Shown here: positions 1-10,902 of the stretch, in pieces
Position numbering within the stretch: position 1 is the stretch's first letter
Layout: each line of letters opens with the position of its first letter
Assembly (NCBI GenBank): GCA_947044405.1
Contig: CAMRHE010000166.1
Span: 2,047,501-2,111,500 of the forward strand
Reading direction: 5' to 3'
DNA length: 64,000 nt
From: Leptodactylus fallax
Taxonomy: Eukaryota > Chordata > Amphibia > Anura > Leptodactylidae
Notes under the pieces: model-generated
What the model saw: the letters and a program-made list of their open reading frames with translations, nothing else
Told to the model about the DNA's origin: nothing
Database searches by the model: none
Made by a program: the position numbers and the translations under genes

Positions 1-1200
1 GGCCTGCACAATCAAGGGTGGCATTAGAACCTGGCCTTGTTGCATTTCTGGACTTTGGCTGATGCCGCTCAAAACATTGACCCAGAGAGTTGTGAAAGCA
101 ATCTATTGTACATAGTTGCTCCTCCATGTGTCAGTAGTGGTATGCACCTTTCCCCAGACTGATATATCCAAGGGAAGGAGCACATTCTCCAACACATGAC
201 GATATAATGCAAGGACAGCTTTCTTATAGAAATAATGGCGGCTAGGTATCCTCCATTGAGGTTGAGTGCATGCCATCAGTTGGCGAAATGCAGTGGAATG
301 CACTAAGTGCTACGGCACTGACTTCACCACCAGGAACTTGGCCAGGTGTGAGTTAAGTTACAGAACTGCGAGATGATTGGGCTTATATAGCTGTTTCCTG
401 GACACACTTTCCTTTATGGATAATTGACGTTGACGTGAAAGAGGAGGAGGAGGAGGAGCAGACAAAACAGTTGGATGATGATAATGACAACTGTTTGCTA
501 GGTGTAGATATGGCCTGCCTACAAGGAAGTTCATGGGGAGGACTAAAGCCATCTTACTCACATCTCCTTCCAGTGTCATTGCCAATTCTATTTTGCCAAA
601 CAGGATGATGTCATTTCATGTACCGTATGTAGAGATGTCATTCCAAAAAATTCTCACACAGCAGAACACATGTAGCTACTTCCGCCAACAGCTGCAGCAG
701 CAGAAATGTGTCTGACACTACCACTATCAGTGCCACCACCCCCCACCCCATGAGCTTCCCACAGGTCTTCTCTGAGCAGGCTTTTTGGTTGTTGGGCCTG
801 TGGAATGGATGGAATCACTACTATCACCACTGCCAACACCCTTTTCATCTGATGTCATCTTTTCACCCTGTCCTGGTCCCGCAGAAGACTCATCATCATC
901 ATCATCATTGGCAATGAGTACCAGTATTAGTACCAGACCCTATGCCACTACTACCTCCACAACTGACAGTCATGTCTTTCTCACACAATGCTGACTTTTC
1001 TCATCCAGCTCATCAGAAAGGGAGGAAGACTGCTCTGACTAGAAGTAATTGACTTCTCAACAGGTGCCACATCACTTCCAGGGATCTGTGTCAGTGAAGA
1101 ATATGAAGGAGACATGGTTGACAATCCAGAAATGCCCTGTGGTAAATAATGTATTATGTAGGACAAGGAGGAACACACATAAGCTTGACTCAAGATCCCA
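1..1200 (-). pseudogene. hAT transposase fragment (BED-finger type), cut by window edge
   Basis: Minus-strand translation of 303-103 contains FRQLMACTQPQWRIPSRHYF and KVHTTTDTW, the segment that follows the BED finger in ZBED-like hAT transposases. The frame-shifted continuation into positions 1-100 keeps the LWVN block. The same segments occur in the second hAT element of this window (about 55,800-56,100), so the two are related copies. Upstream on the minus strand (about 985-660) lies a low-complexity acidic/serine linker. Its Asp run is encoded by the GAT/CAT-type microsatellite at 889-909. Several stop codons and frame changes make it a dead copy. The BED finger itself was not seen and the DDE core lies outside the window. 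The family is clear; exact boundaries are approximate. Confidence 0.65.
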
Positions 1201-1580
1201 TCACTATTGGATGTAATAACTTTCTGTGACTGCGATGAGCGAACTAAGTAATAAAAAACATTATCTTCATTCTGAGGAAGTACAACAATCCTGCAGCTAC
1301 AGGATTTTACAGTGTACAGATTTTAGGTGCAACTCATCTAGCTGCTACCTACAGAAGATATGTCTTTAGTTCGCGCTAGAAGCTGTAGAAATTGGGGGTT
1401 AATCTGATTGTCCAGGATAGAGCATTCCAGAGAAGTGGTGCAACTCGTGAGAAGTCTTGTTCTGATAAGGTTCTGATAATAGAGGATGTTAGTCTTAGGT
1501 CATTGAGTAAACGGAGAGCACAGGTTGGGCGATAGACAGAGATGAGGGAGGAAATGTAGGGAAATGCATACCAGGGTAGC

Positions 1581-2316
1581 GGCGGTAGCTGCTGCGACAG
1601 GGCCCGGGACATTAGGGGGCCCGGATCCCTGTGGCAGCCACTACCACGAAGCCCCACAAGAACTCCGAACATTATACTCAGGCCCCTGAGTATAATGATC
1701 GGAGGCACAGGGGAGGTGAGGGAACATAAAACACAATGTTACTTACCTCTCCTGCGCTCCGCAGGTTTCGGCCTGTTTGGTGACGTCGCAGGCATCAGCC
1801 GATGTCATTATGTATCACAATGCCGGGCTGACTCATGCAAGATCTGGTCCAACATTGAAAATGGCCAAAGTAGTGCACTGGAATGCACCGGAGCCAGGAA
1901 GAGGTAAGTAACATTGTTTTTTTTGTTTGTATCCTCCCCTGGGTCTCCAATCATTATACTCTGGGGTCTGACTATGGGGTATAATATTGTGTGCAGGGGA
2001 AACTATGATGCATAATACTGTGTGCAGGGGCCACTGTGGGGCATAATACTGTGTGCAGGGGCAACTATGCAGCATAATACTGTGGGCAGGGGCCACTATG
2101 GAGAATAATACTGTGTGCAGGGCCAACTATGCTCCATAATACTGTGTTCAGGGGCCACTATGGGGCATAATACTATGTGCAGGGGCCACTTTGGCACATA
2201 ATAGTGTGCACAGGAATGCGGTTTGTGCGGGGGGGGGTTGGAGTCGGCCGCAATTCGGGGGGGCCCCCATGTCAAATGTTCACCTTGGGGCCCAGCCATT
2301 CCTAGTTACGCCACTG
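1581..2316. mobile_element. Non-autonomous hAT-like element with internal minisatellite
   Basis: The right end reads CTAGTTACGCCACTG, the inverse of the CAGTGGCGTAACTA-type terminus seen at other copies in the window (17,035; 23,304; 36,783). The left end is decayed but keeps the CAGGGCCCGG block also found near the right end of the 17,035-18,547 copy. It also shares the segment with a TCTGGGGTCT / TATAATGATCGGAGG hairpin and a 31-bp repeat array. It interrupts the LINE reading frame. No 8-bp target duplication is recognisable here. Confidence 0.6.
1970..2216. repeat. 31-bp tandem repeat array (about 8 units)
   Basis: Units of the form CATAATACTGTGTGCAGGGG followed by about 11 bp (CCACTATGGGG) repeat with a 31-bp period. 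Units differ by a few substitutions. The same unit, in the opposite orientation, fills the hAT-like element at 17,035-18,547 and recurs near 25,430-25,560 and 36,860-37,010. Confidence 0.8.
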
Positions 2317-3870
2317 GATGAGGGTGATAAGTTTATATTGTATTCTGTTTTGAATAAGCAGCCAATGTAGTGACTGACACAGATCGGAGGCATCGCTGTA
2401 GCGTCTAGACTGATAGATGAGCCTGGCCGCCGCATTCAGAATAGATTGTAGAGGGGAGAGTTTAGTAAGGGGAAGACCGATTAGTAAGGAGTTACAGTAG
2501 CCAAGGCGAGAGTAAATCAGGGCAACAATAAATGTCTTTACTGTATCTCTGGTAAGGAAAGGGCATATTCTGGAGACGTTTTTGGGTGTCATCAGCATAA
2601 AGATGGTACCGGAAGCCAAATCTGGTGATGGTTTGTCCAATGGGGCCGTGTAGAGGGAGAAGAGTAGGGGGCCTAGGACCGAGCCCTGAGGAACCCCGAC
2701 GGCAAGAGGAAGAGGGTAAGAAACGGAGCCTGCATATGATACACAGAAAGTGTGGTCCAAGAGATAAGATGAGACCCAGAAGAGAGCAGTGTTTGTGTGG
2801 CCGACAAAACGGAGCATAGTGAGGAGGAGTTGATGGTCAACAGTGTCAAATGCTGCTGAGAGATCTAGAAGAATAAGAAGAGAGAAGTCACCTTTGGATT
2901 TAGCCGTCAGGAGATCATTGAAGACTTTTGTGAGGGCCGTTTTAGTAGAGTGCAGAGTGCAGAAGCCAGATTGTAAGGGGTCAAGAAGAGAGTTAGCAGA
3001 AAGACAGTACATTAAATGAGAATAGACCAAGCATTCCAAGATTTTGGAGATGAAGGGGAGGTTAGAGGCAGGTCGATAGTTAGCAGCATAGGACGGGCCA
3101 AGGGAGCATTTCTTCAATAGTGCGGTTATGACAGCATGTTTGAAAGAGGATGGGAAAATTCCAGAAGAGAGAGAGGTTAATTATTTTAGTAAGGTAAGTC
3201 GTGACAGCAGGAGACAGAGACTGGAGAAGGTGTATGGGGAAAGGGTCACTACTGCAGGTCGTAGGGCGAGAAGAAGAAAGTAGCTCAGAGACTTCCTCTT
3301 CTGTAGCAGGTTCAAAAGATGTTGGTGAGGGGATCAATGCCACCTGGGGATTGGGCAGTTATTTCCTGATAGATCTTATAAATTTTGTCATGGAAATAAG
3401 TGGCCAGGTCATCTGCACTAAGGTCTGTGAATGGCACCTGCACCTTGGGGTTGAGTAAGGAGTGAAAAGTTTCAAAGAGCCTTTTAGGGTTACAGGAGAG
3501 AGAAGAGATGAGAGTGGTGAAATAGGCTTGATTGGCAAGGAGAAGGGCAGAGCTATAGGGTTTAAGCATAAATTCTGAAGTGGGGGAAGTCTGCAGGTGT
3601 ACGTAATTTTCTCCACAGACATTTAGCACACCTAGAGCACCACTGAAGAAAACGTGTCTGTGGCAAGTGCCAGGGTTGCTGCCTCTTGTGTCTAACGTTT
3701 CGAGTGGAGGGGGTGAGCCGCCTCATCCAATGCACTCTTAAGGGTTTCATTATAGTGACTGGTGGCCAGATTGGGACAGGAGAGTGAAGAGATGGGGGAC
3801 AGAGAGGACTGTAGAGTACCTGAGAGATGCTGGGTGTTAATAGTGTTAGGTTGGGGACTAAGACCCCTGG
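2317..3870 (-). pseudogene. LINE ORF2 reverse-transcriptase region, degenerate
   Basis: The RT fingers/palm are readable: [40 protein letters not shown] and [20 protein letters not shown] in order. The catalytic YADD survives (YHLYADDTQ, about 2,590-2,615) but in a different frame from the preceding block, so at least one indel lies just before it. After the YADD the thumb-like segment ([17 protein letters not shown]) follows too soon, implying an internal deletion. The enzyme would have copied its own RNA at a nicked target. No functional product is possible from this copy. Confidence 0.75.
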
Positions 3871-3874
3871 GTTA

Positions 3875-4249
3875 TGTTGCCGTAGTCCTAATTGATAAGA
3901 AGTTACGAGCTCGGGAAACAAACACACTGACACACTGAAAGTATCATGTGTTGAATGCTTCGCTTTATTGATTGTCAGAGCAAACACTGTTATACATCAA
4001 ACACATGACACAATGCCCAAACTTGGTCTTAGAATTCCGCTGTCCCAAAATCGGTTTAAACCAGTCTGAGGGTTGTGCGTCAAACAGGGACATTTCTTAA
4101 GGTCAGCAAAAGGCCACATGACATCTGGGGTCAAAGATTAGCTTCTTTGCAACATAAACATAAGCATGTCTACATCCTGTGCAGACATGTGGTCCAGGAC
4201 TCATAATGAGCTTACTACAATCTTTTGTTCCCTTTGTTTTCCTTATCTA

Positions 4250-4287
<38 letters not shown>

Positions 4288-4313
4288 CAAGTAAAACATG
4301 TTTAACCCTTACA
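3875..4313 (-). mobile_element. Endogenous retrovirus 3' LTR
   Basis: On the minus strand the block starts TGTAAGGG at 4,313 directly after a polypurine tract and ends GGCAACA at 3,875, giving TG...CA ends and 439 bp. An AATAAA polyadenylation signal lies at 3,969-3,964 (minus). The env remnant is immediately upstream, as expected for a 3' LTR. The LTR abuts the LINE remnant at 3,874. No 5' LTR was found, so no target duplication can be checked. Confidence 0.65.
4252..4284. repeat. (TA)n microsatellite inside the LTR
   Basis: About 16 uninterrupted TA units near the upstream (U3) end of the retroviral LTR. Confidence 0.9.
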
Positions 4314-4331
4314 TTCTCCCCCATTTTAGAC
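4314..4331 (-). promoter_or_regulatory. Polypurine tract before the 3' LTR
   Basis: Minus-strand TCTAAAATGGGGGAGAA directly precedes the LTR TG. Its position and composition match a plus-strand priming site of a retrovirus. Confidence 0.6.
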
Positions 4332-4413
4332 ATCTAATAACTTTTCCAATGAGTACATTCACCTTTTAGGTGCCAGCCCAGCTGGATTCCCCATTGGAGT
4401 TGTCATTAGGTGT

Positions 4414-4980
4414 CTACCACTTATATTTATCTCGATTACAGTGATTAATACAAATTAAAACAATTTTTTTTGCAAAGCAATATATCAGTAATATAATCGT
4501 TGCTATTTGTATGACCATCTGGATCAATCCTGCCACCCACCCACCTATACCTTTAAACCAATTGACTGGATTTAAGAATGAAAATGCTTCAGACCACCAA
4601 CTGTCTTTGTTCTGAACATTCATCCTCTCATACTCTTTTCTTAGCCTGTATACTTCCTCCAATTTTTGTTTTTCTTTGATGTTGCCTTCTGGGTCAATGT
4701 AGTGGCAGCATGTAGGTCCCACTATCTGGCACATTCCTCCCTGAGCTGCAGTTATATAATCTAATACCAATGTGTGTTGATTAGTGACTATTATCAATTG
4801 ATTCTGTACTGCAATAGTGGTATTAAGTATCCCCAAAATTTCCCATATTTGATCATCGAGATAGTCAGTACTTTGCACTAGCTTGTCCCACATCTGCATT
4901 ATCATAGGATATATGAGTATTGTGCTTACTATCTTATTCCCAGTGCTTGACTGTACCAAGTGAGGTCTCGATTTCCACAA
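4414..4980 (-). pseudogene. env: Endogenous retroviral Env, transmembrane subunit remnant
   Basis: An open 188-codon stretch resembles the TM subunit of a gamma/epsilon-type retroviral envelope. Visible parts in order are a heptad-repeat region, the YITAAQGGMC stretch followed by a CX6CC motif (CQIVGPTCC, about residues 85-93), a Trp-rich membrane-proximal part (WWSEAF, NPVNWFKGIGGW), a hydrophobic membrane anchor and a short basic tail. The fusion-peptide region and the link to the surface subunit are disrupted upstream. It is a fossil; the match to the family is by motif only. Confidence 0.7.
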
Positions 4981-5128
4981 ACAAATGAAAAGTTCTTTTT
5001 CCTGTAAAGCCTTTCTTCAACCATCTCATTCACACACTCTATGTTCCCGGGTATCTCTTTACACGTGTGATTGTCTCCCTCTAAAAATAGGTGTGCATGT
5101 TCCCAGGAAGTGTTGTGTACTGTTCTTT

Positions 5129-5575
5129 CTATGACCCAAGGTGCCCAAAAATCCCTCTTTTCTGTCCATCATCCCCAAAACTTATCTGTATCCTGGTCTG
5201 GGGAATCTTACCCAATATGGTGGCAGTGGATCTATTCCTAAAAACCCATCTTTCCCCACTATATGTCACGTATTGGATATTCTTATTGTTTCCAGTAAGG
5301 TTACCTTGCCACCACGGATAGTCTGTCCACCCCACTATTGGTATCCCCACAGTAACATTTGCCCATGACCTGATCTTGAAGTCACCTGCAACATTATCTA
5401 GACACCCTGGCCACTGCAGTAGTTCATCAATAGGGACAGGTACAGCCAGGAAGGGTAAACTAGTGGAGGTAATTGAAAACAGCAGGACACGGAGAAAAGA
5501 AGCGTCCTGCTCTATCTTGCCACGGATTCCGCCCGCGGTGTCCATGGCTCGAGACGCGCTCCAGATTAGGCCCAT
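5129..5575 (-). pseudogene. env: Endogenous retroviral Env, surface-subunit N-terminal fragment
   Basis: An open 148-codon stretch just upstream of the TM piece on the same strand. It has a hydrophobic leader-like segment (LRVLLFSITSTSLPFLAV), then Trp/Asn-rich sequence with several N-X-S/T sites. The whole SU+TM span (about 1.16 kb) is well short of a usual env gene, so much of SU is deleted and the pieces are in different frames. Assignment rests on position and composition more than on a diagnostic motif. Gag and pol are absent. Confidence 0.5.
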
Positions 5576-6420
5576 TCATCCGGCCCTAATCAGGAGCAGG
5601 ATGCGGCAACGGAATGCTGATGCACTGCATCGGCATCTCGTCGTGGCAGACCGTGGCAAAAATTCTGGTTGAACACACCCTAACATTTGAACACACCGTA
5701 ACATGTTTATTTATATTTTTGTTTACTTTTACATGTAAACTAAGGAAAGGGGGCAACTTGAATGTTTATATTTCTTTATACTTTTCTGAACTTTTACATC
5801 TTTTTAAAAGAATTACTGGATCAAGTAATAAATAAATAAATAATAATAAAAAATTAAAGAGGACCTTTCAATAGAAAGCCGACAGGCGCAGGTTAAATAA
5901 TGTTTCAGTTTTATTGTACAGGTTGTTAATTTATTGTTAATAAATTTGAGTTTTTTTTATTTTTACTTAACTCATTTTAAATAGGAAAGGGGCATTTTTT
6001 GGGCTTCATTAAAAAGTACCTTTCATATTCTCATGAGAGTGCGGTTTTATATACCGCTAGAAATCCGAAAGTTGGCTCTCCTGGTATGTGCCGTGGTGGT
6101 GGAGATATCGGTGCCAAAACTAATGGTGCCCCACTGTGAGAAACATGTACCTGACAGCCTAGCGTCATCGCTGGGCTGTAAGGAACGCCCCCATCCCCCT
6201 TGACAGTACCCTAACATAGCCGTGTACTGTCAGAGGGGGCGTTCCTTACCACCCAGTGATGATGCTCAGCTGTGAGGAATGCCCCATTAGTACAAGTCTA
6301 TGGACAGGTACTGTCGGGGGGGGGGCTTTCTTACAATCCAGCGATGACAAAAATCACTAAATCATTAAAACAAAACTGGCTGCGGCAGGAAGGGAATGTA
6401 TAAGATGTGCGAGCGTATAT
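5576..6420. mobile_element. TTAA-terminal MITE fragments (TTAAAGAGGACC family)
   Basis: No gene is visible. TTAAAGAGGACCTTTCA at 5,854-5,870 and a diverged TTAAAAAGTACCTTTCAT at 6,009-6,026 look like termini of one TTAA-targeting MITE family. The inverse terminus occurs at 16,394-16,410. The segment GCGGTTTTATATACCGC after 6,040 is itself a short palindrome. The stretch 5,890-6,005 resembles 30,340-30,480, an internal part of the TTAACCCC-type element. Confidence 0.4.
6161..6266. repeat. Large imperfect hairpin
   Basis: The left arm 6,161-6,209 (AGCGTCATCGCTGGGCTGTA...) pairs with the right arm 6,223-6,266, leaving a loop of about 13 nt. A third, direct copy of the right arm follows at about 6,310-6,350. 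Confidence 0.7.
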
Positions 6421-6589
6421 CGGGGTCCACCCAAGATTTAGAGCTTATGAGGGAAAAGACACCATAAGTGACGCCCAGAGTGACCCCCCCAATCATAGGA
6501 GCTTCTGGCGCTGTAGGAGATGTACACCGCACAGCTTACATATTCACTTTTCACCATCTGCTGTGCATTCATGTCTAGGAAAACTAATG

Positions 6590-7440
6590 CTCACTACACC
6601 CCTTAATAAATTCTTTGAGGGTTGCAGATTTCAAAATGGGGACACTCCCTAGGGTATTCCACTTTATTGGCATCTCAGGGGCTCTACAAACAGAAGATGG
6701 TTTCCAGATACCAAATATCTAAATCTGTCAAAAGAAACAAAGCGCTCTTTCACATGTGCACCCTTTGCCTAACTGCAGTTTATGCCAATATGTATGACAC
6801 TATTGTACCATTAACTAATTAAGTGAGTTCTGAAGTCAATTGATTGCACTGGATTTTATTTAGGAGTATCAGAGTACAGGGGGCTAAATACTTTTGCAGG
6901 TCACACTTTTCAGATTTTTATTTGACTAAAATTTGGAAAATCATGTATCATTTTCCTTCCACTTCACAATTATCTGCTACTTTGTGTTGGTCTATCACTT
7001 AAAATCTCAATAAAATACATATAAGTTTGTGGTTGCAAGGTGACAAAATATGAAAAAGTTCAAGGGGTATGAATACTTTTGCAAGGCACTGTAAAAGTTT
7101 TAGGAGTGCGTGCCTCTGTGGACACAAAGTGGGCTCAACATATTGGGCACTGAAATGGCATACTTGTTTAAAAATTTAAATTTTCACTTCAATTTCAATA
7201 AAATTTCAATTTTTGGGAAGCACTCTTGGGCTCAAAATGATAATAATGCCCCTTAAGAAATTCCTTGAGGGATGTAGTTTCCAAAATGGGGTCACTTTTT
7301 GAGGATCTCTATTGTACTGGTACTTTAGGGGTTCTACAAATGAGACATGACACCTGGAAACTATTTAAGCAAAATCTGCTTTTCAAGCATCCAGTGGTGC
7401 TTCTCCCCTTCCGTGTACTGCCACATGCTCAAATCTAAAA
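6590..7440 (-). mobile_element. Fragment of the TTAACCCC-type element (~390-bp unit), inverted
   Basis: Both flanks of the Tc1 terminal repeat (6,590-6,812 and 7,095-7,440) match, in reverse orientation, parts of the ~390-bp units at 20,400-22,560. Examples are ATATTGGGCACTGAAAT and CAAAATGGGGTCACTTTTTG. So an older copy was split by a Tc1 insertion. No coding capacity. Confidence 0.5.
6814..7091. mobile_element. Tc1-like terminal inverted repeat, solo
   Basis: It ends AATACTTTTGCAAGGCACTG followed by TA. It also contains an internal AATACTTTTGCAGGTC block about 190 bp away, the IR/DR layout typical of Tc1-like elements. No transposase and no opposite arm are present. Confidence 0.65.
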
Positions 7441-7791
7441 GTATCCCATATCCACCTACGGTACACAATCAGTAAGCGTTCACCAAGATAAATGCTATTT
7501 CCTTGTATGGAGAATAGTTATTACTACCTTAAGCCGCTTGCACACCGGTGCTAACCGACTACCATTACAAAATATGGAACAGTAATAGGACCTGTTCCAT
7601 ATTTTGTGGCCCAGACTGTCGGCAAACACATGGGACCGTGCAATTCACAGTCATGTGTACAGGCCCATAGAAATAAATGGATCAGTGTGCTATCTGGGAA
7701 AAATCCGGATAGCACACCGACCATTCATACGGTCGTCTGCAAGGGTAAGTCTTAAGACAAAAAGGGTGTACTTGAAGCAAGTTTGCTGCTT
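7441..7791. repeat. MITE-like segment with two perfect hairpins
   Basis: No gene. ACAAAATATGGAACAG (7,567-7,582) pairs perfectly with 7,592-7,607, with a 9-nt loop. GTGTGCTATC (7,685-7,694) pairs perfectly with 7,708-7,717. A GCTTGCACACCGG-type start near 7,545 resembles anuran MITE ends. Confidence 0.6.
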
Positions 7792-8009
7792 TAGGCTAAT
7801 GCCCCACACTGCGGAAACCCAGCTTTTTTTGTTGCAGATTTTGCTGCAGTGTTTTGAGCCAAAGTCAGGAGTGGCTTGAAAAGTAATGGAAAATATAAAG
7901 AAAACAATTATATGTTTCCCTTCTGTTAATAAACTCCTTTGGCTCAAAAAATGCAGCAAAACTTGCAACAAAAAAGCTGCATTTCTGCAATTTGGGGTCT
8001 CAGCCTTAA
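7792..8009. mobile_element. MITE, AGGCTAAGGCCCCAC family (copy 1)
   Basis: It starts TTAGGCTAATGCCCCACA and ends TTTGGGGTCTCAGCCTTAAA, which are inverted ends. Other copies lie at 19,101-19,362, 40,422-40,985 (two), 53,400-53,556 (partial) and 53,833-54,050. The interior carries the GCAGAAAC/GCTGC words typical of the family. Confidence 0.65.
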
Positions 8010-8560
8010 AGTCAGTGGAGGGTAACCTGTTGTGATGTAAAGAGATTTAAATATATCTCATCCATACACTGCTGAAAAAATCCTCAGAATGTCACTTATT
8101 GCTTTGGATTCTGGCATGGGTTGCAAAGGTTGAAAGTTTCAAAATTAATATGTACCCAAAACAGTACCAATGAAACTCAAAGGTCATCCTGCAAAAAAGA
8201 AATCCCATACAGTTTCATCAATGGGAAAAAAATCAAATGTTATTTGTCTGTGAATATAAAAATAAATAAACATTTTTGTTTAAAAAGCATATTTTTAATT
8301 TTGTCATCCTGCCTGCACTATTACATTCAGCAAAAAGAAAAAAATATCTTTTTTTTTTCTACAAAAACAAACACAAGCAAATTAATACAAGAGATCTGTT
8401 TTTTTTAAAATTTTGTCTGAAACAAAAATGTGCTGTGAAAGCAGCTAATCTAACATGGTTATGAGCATTAACTCCACTTTCTATATGAACCCCTTACTGA
8501 AAGTGAAATAGCGACAAATTTTAACACATTTTAAAAACTCGTATTTGGGGGGGGGGGATG
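8010..8560. other. AT-rich stretch, nothing recognised
   Basis: Simple A/T-rich sequence with short homopolymers. No coding signal, terminal repeats or RNA gene signature is visible. Confidence 0.5.
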
Positions 8561-8644
8561 TGGCTAGACACGCTAGAGAACACATGCACACTGTGAGAGC
8601 TCCATCCAGAACCCATACCTAACCTGGAATATCCCGCCGCTACC

Positions 8645-9475
8645 ATGGGGAAAACTTGTTCTAAAGGGACCCTACATGCTCAATGGAAGGTTAGGACACC
8701 GGAGGTCTCCATCTCCAACTTTTTTCTGCCTCTGGACCATGGCTACACTTTCTCCTTCAGGTGAGTCCGTGATCTCAGGACACCTACCCAGGTTCTATAG
8801 TCTATATCACCACCAACAGAAGCCTCCACACCCAACGGGGCTTTTCCTGCCACTCTGCACCATCCTAAGACTCACGGCTTATGGCTCTCGGTACCTCCGA
8901 CCTGCCTCAGTTACTCACGCAGGTACTGCTTCTAAGGGGTCCCTTTACAGCCCACAAACTGACATGGCTACTAGCTCTCCGGCGAAGAAGGCCCTCAGGC
9001 CTCCGGAACCCTTCACTGCTCCACTCTAATGTTTTAACCCCTGACCAGTGGGAGGATGCGGATTCCAGCTCTGATGAGGAGGATGCCGCCCCAATGACTT
9101 GTAATCCTTCCAGAGCAAGATTGTTGTTTGGGACTAAGCCTCTGAGACCCTTGCAACCTGGGTCCCCACATGTCACGCCCAATCTGCCCCCTCCAGAGGT
9201 GGCCATTCATACTTTCCCAAACTATCCCAAACTACATGCCAAAACTGATATGGACCATCTGGCTGGAGTCCTCCAACAGGCCTGAAGGGCTCAGCTCCAA
9301 CAGGTTAAAACTGAAGTGTTGGCTATACATACAAGGGAAACTGGAAACTTTTAGCTCCTCCGTCCAATCTACTATCCAGGAGCTTAAAACCACCGCAGAG
9401 ACTCACTCCCAGAAACAACTTCAGTTGGCAGCGCAGTTAGACAAATTGGAAAATACCTGTAGACATGATTGATAA
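8645..9475 (+). pseudogene. L1/Tx1-type LINE ORF1, 5' fragment
   Basis: A start-like ATGGGGAAAACT (8,645) opens a proline/serine-rich region followed by an acidic patch (DSSSDEEDAAP) and then a helical segment ending QLAAQLDKLENTCRHD (about 9,430-9,470). That ending matches the coiled coil preceding the RNA-binding domain of L1/Tx1-class ORF1 proteins. Several frame changes occur, and the copy stops at about 9,475, before the RNA-recognition part. A G-run at 8,548-8,559 lies in the 5' leader. The clade call is from the ORF1 style only. Confidence 0.5.
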
Positions 9476-9650
9476 AATATATATAAAAAGTATATATAAA
9501 AAGAGGAAGTACAATGCACTTGAAAATATTAACCTTTAGTCAGAGTGAGGGCAGTACTTTGAGACAGCACATAGTAAGTAGTACATAGTAAATGTTAGAA
9601 AGAACTAATTTACCAAAAGATGTCATTTGGTGCAAAAATAGGTACACTAT

Positions 9651-10466
9651 ATAGACAGGGGTGTTTATGAAGTAACTGAAAAACTGGAACTGATCAAGAA
9701 AACCGATCAGCAAATATGGAGTTCTATAAATCCACCAGTAGAAACAGGGCAGTACTATTCAAGAACATAGAAAACATAGAAAATTTGATGTATAAAGAGT
9801 ACAAAATATGGATAGATAAGCGTGCTGTGAAGTGACTCAACTAGCTAATGTTGGTCCAAACCACCCATCAGCAGAAGGAAGTTCTATGAAGGAAGTTCGA
9901 TGAAAACAAGTTCTAGCAATACACAAACAAAGAACATAGCCAGTGTGTTAACAGTAGTTCAAAACACATTACCTTGGTTATGGATAATACAGGCTTGGAG
10001 CAGGTATTCACAGTGTAATGCTGTGCTCTACGGGTTTAAATATCGTCTCCCGGACGCTACAGCGCATGCGCTAAACGCCGATACACACAGGTTAATTAGA
10101 AGCCTGTTAAAGTAAGGGTGGACGGCTTCAAATGTTCTACTGCGCATGCTCAAGGTGTATATGCATGCAGACTCAGTAGGAGCTTCATAGGATGAGCAGT
10201 TTTGGATCTCTTAGTAATCCTAATGGAAACGCTAGGGGATTTATGGGCTTATGCAGAGCACCTTGGACAGTGGGGGCGGTGCTTTTAAAATTGAAAAAGA
10301 GGGTGATAAAAACTATAAAGGTAATAGCCATATAAATGAGTTCTGGGGATACTAATCTGATGCCTTAAAATATTGGGATATAGTTCTGTGTAATAAATAC
10401 AGTAAGATACAGTATCAAAAAGTACATTAAAATCAGACAAAAAGTTGCATTAACCCATATAAATAG
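9651..10466 (+). repeat. Left arm of PLE inverted repeat (pLTR)
   Basis: From ATAGACAGGGGTGTTTATGA to CATTAACCCATATAAATAG it is the reverse complement of 16,350-15,532, with scattered mismatches and small indels. Both arms contain a CpG-rich block (GTCTCCCGGACGCTAC / GCGCATGCGC) that could hold the element's promoter. Confidence 0.85.
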
Positions 10467-10902
10467 CAGTGGAAAAAATAGCAGTGGAAAAATATCATAA
10501 ATATCAAAAATAAATAAAATAATCAATGTACACATCAGTCAAATAAATAAAAAATAAACATAGATGTAATTAAAATGAAAAAATATATAGGGTTACATTG
10601 AAATAAATTATATGCTAATAAAAGACATATCCAAATAAAAATAAAAAAGGCTAGTCTTAGCAGGTACATGATGTAAAAAATTATAATTTTATAAACTAAT
10701 TGGCAAAAATTAAGGTTGCCATTGCATTAGCTAGTAACTAGTCACATCTTCTAACGCTTCATTTAACGCTTCTGGGACTAGCATTTTTAATTTAAAAATC
10801 CAATACATTTCTCTTCACTTTAAAGAGTTAAATCAGTCGGGTATATCAGCAAGTATATGATCGATAGGTATTACCGAAAAGCCCTCAAAGCTGTTATTGT
10901 GT

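Larger units (their letters stand above)
1215..3874 (-). mobile_element. L2-type non-LTR retrotransposon (LINE), split by a hAT-like insert
   Basis: Minus-strand LINE carrying the inter-domain linker (about 3,850-3,350), reverse transcriptase (about 3,300-2,320) and the C-terminal tail (1,580-1,376, with FSRVAPLLWNAL). The piece between 2,316 and 1,581 is foreign: LINE coding ends at LITLI and resumes at ISSLISVYRPTCALR. The 5' end, including the endonuclease, is missing where the retroviral LTR begins at 3,875. The copy is old, with frameshifts and stops. RT wording such as LLDPLQSGF and SAAFDTVDH points to the L2 clade. The 3' end near 1,215 is a guess. Confidence 0.75.

Noticed and set aside
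889..909. Biologically meaningful poly-His/poly-Ser frame on the plus strand
   Set aside because: It is a CAT microsatellite corresponding to the acidic linker of the minus-strand hAT relic.
1833..2299. Open frames with repeated HTVL-type words on the minus strand
   Set aside because: Same reason: minisatellite translation.
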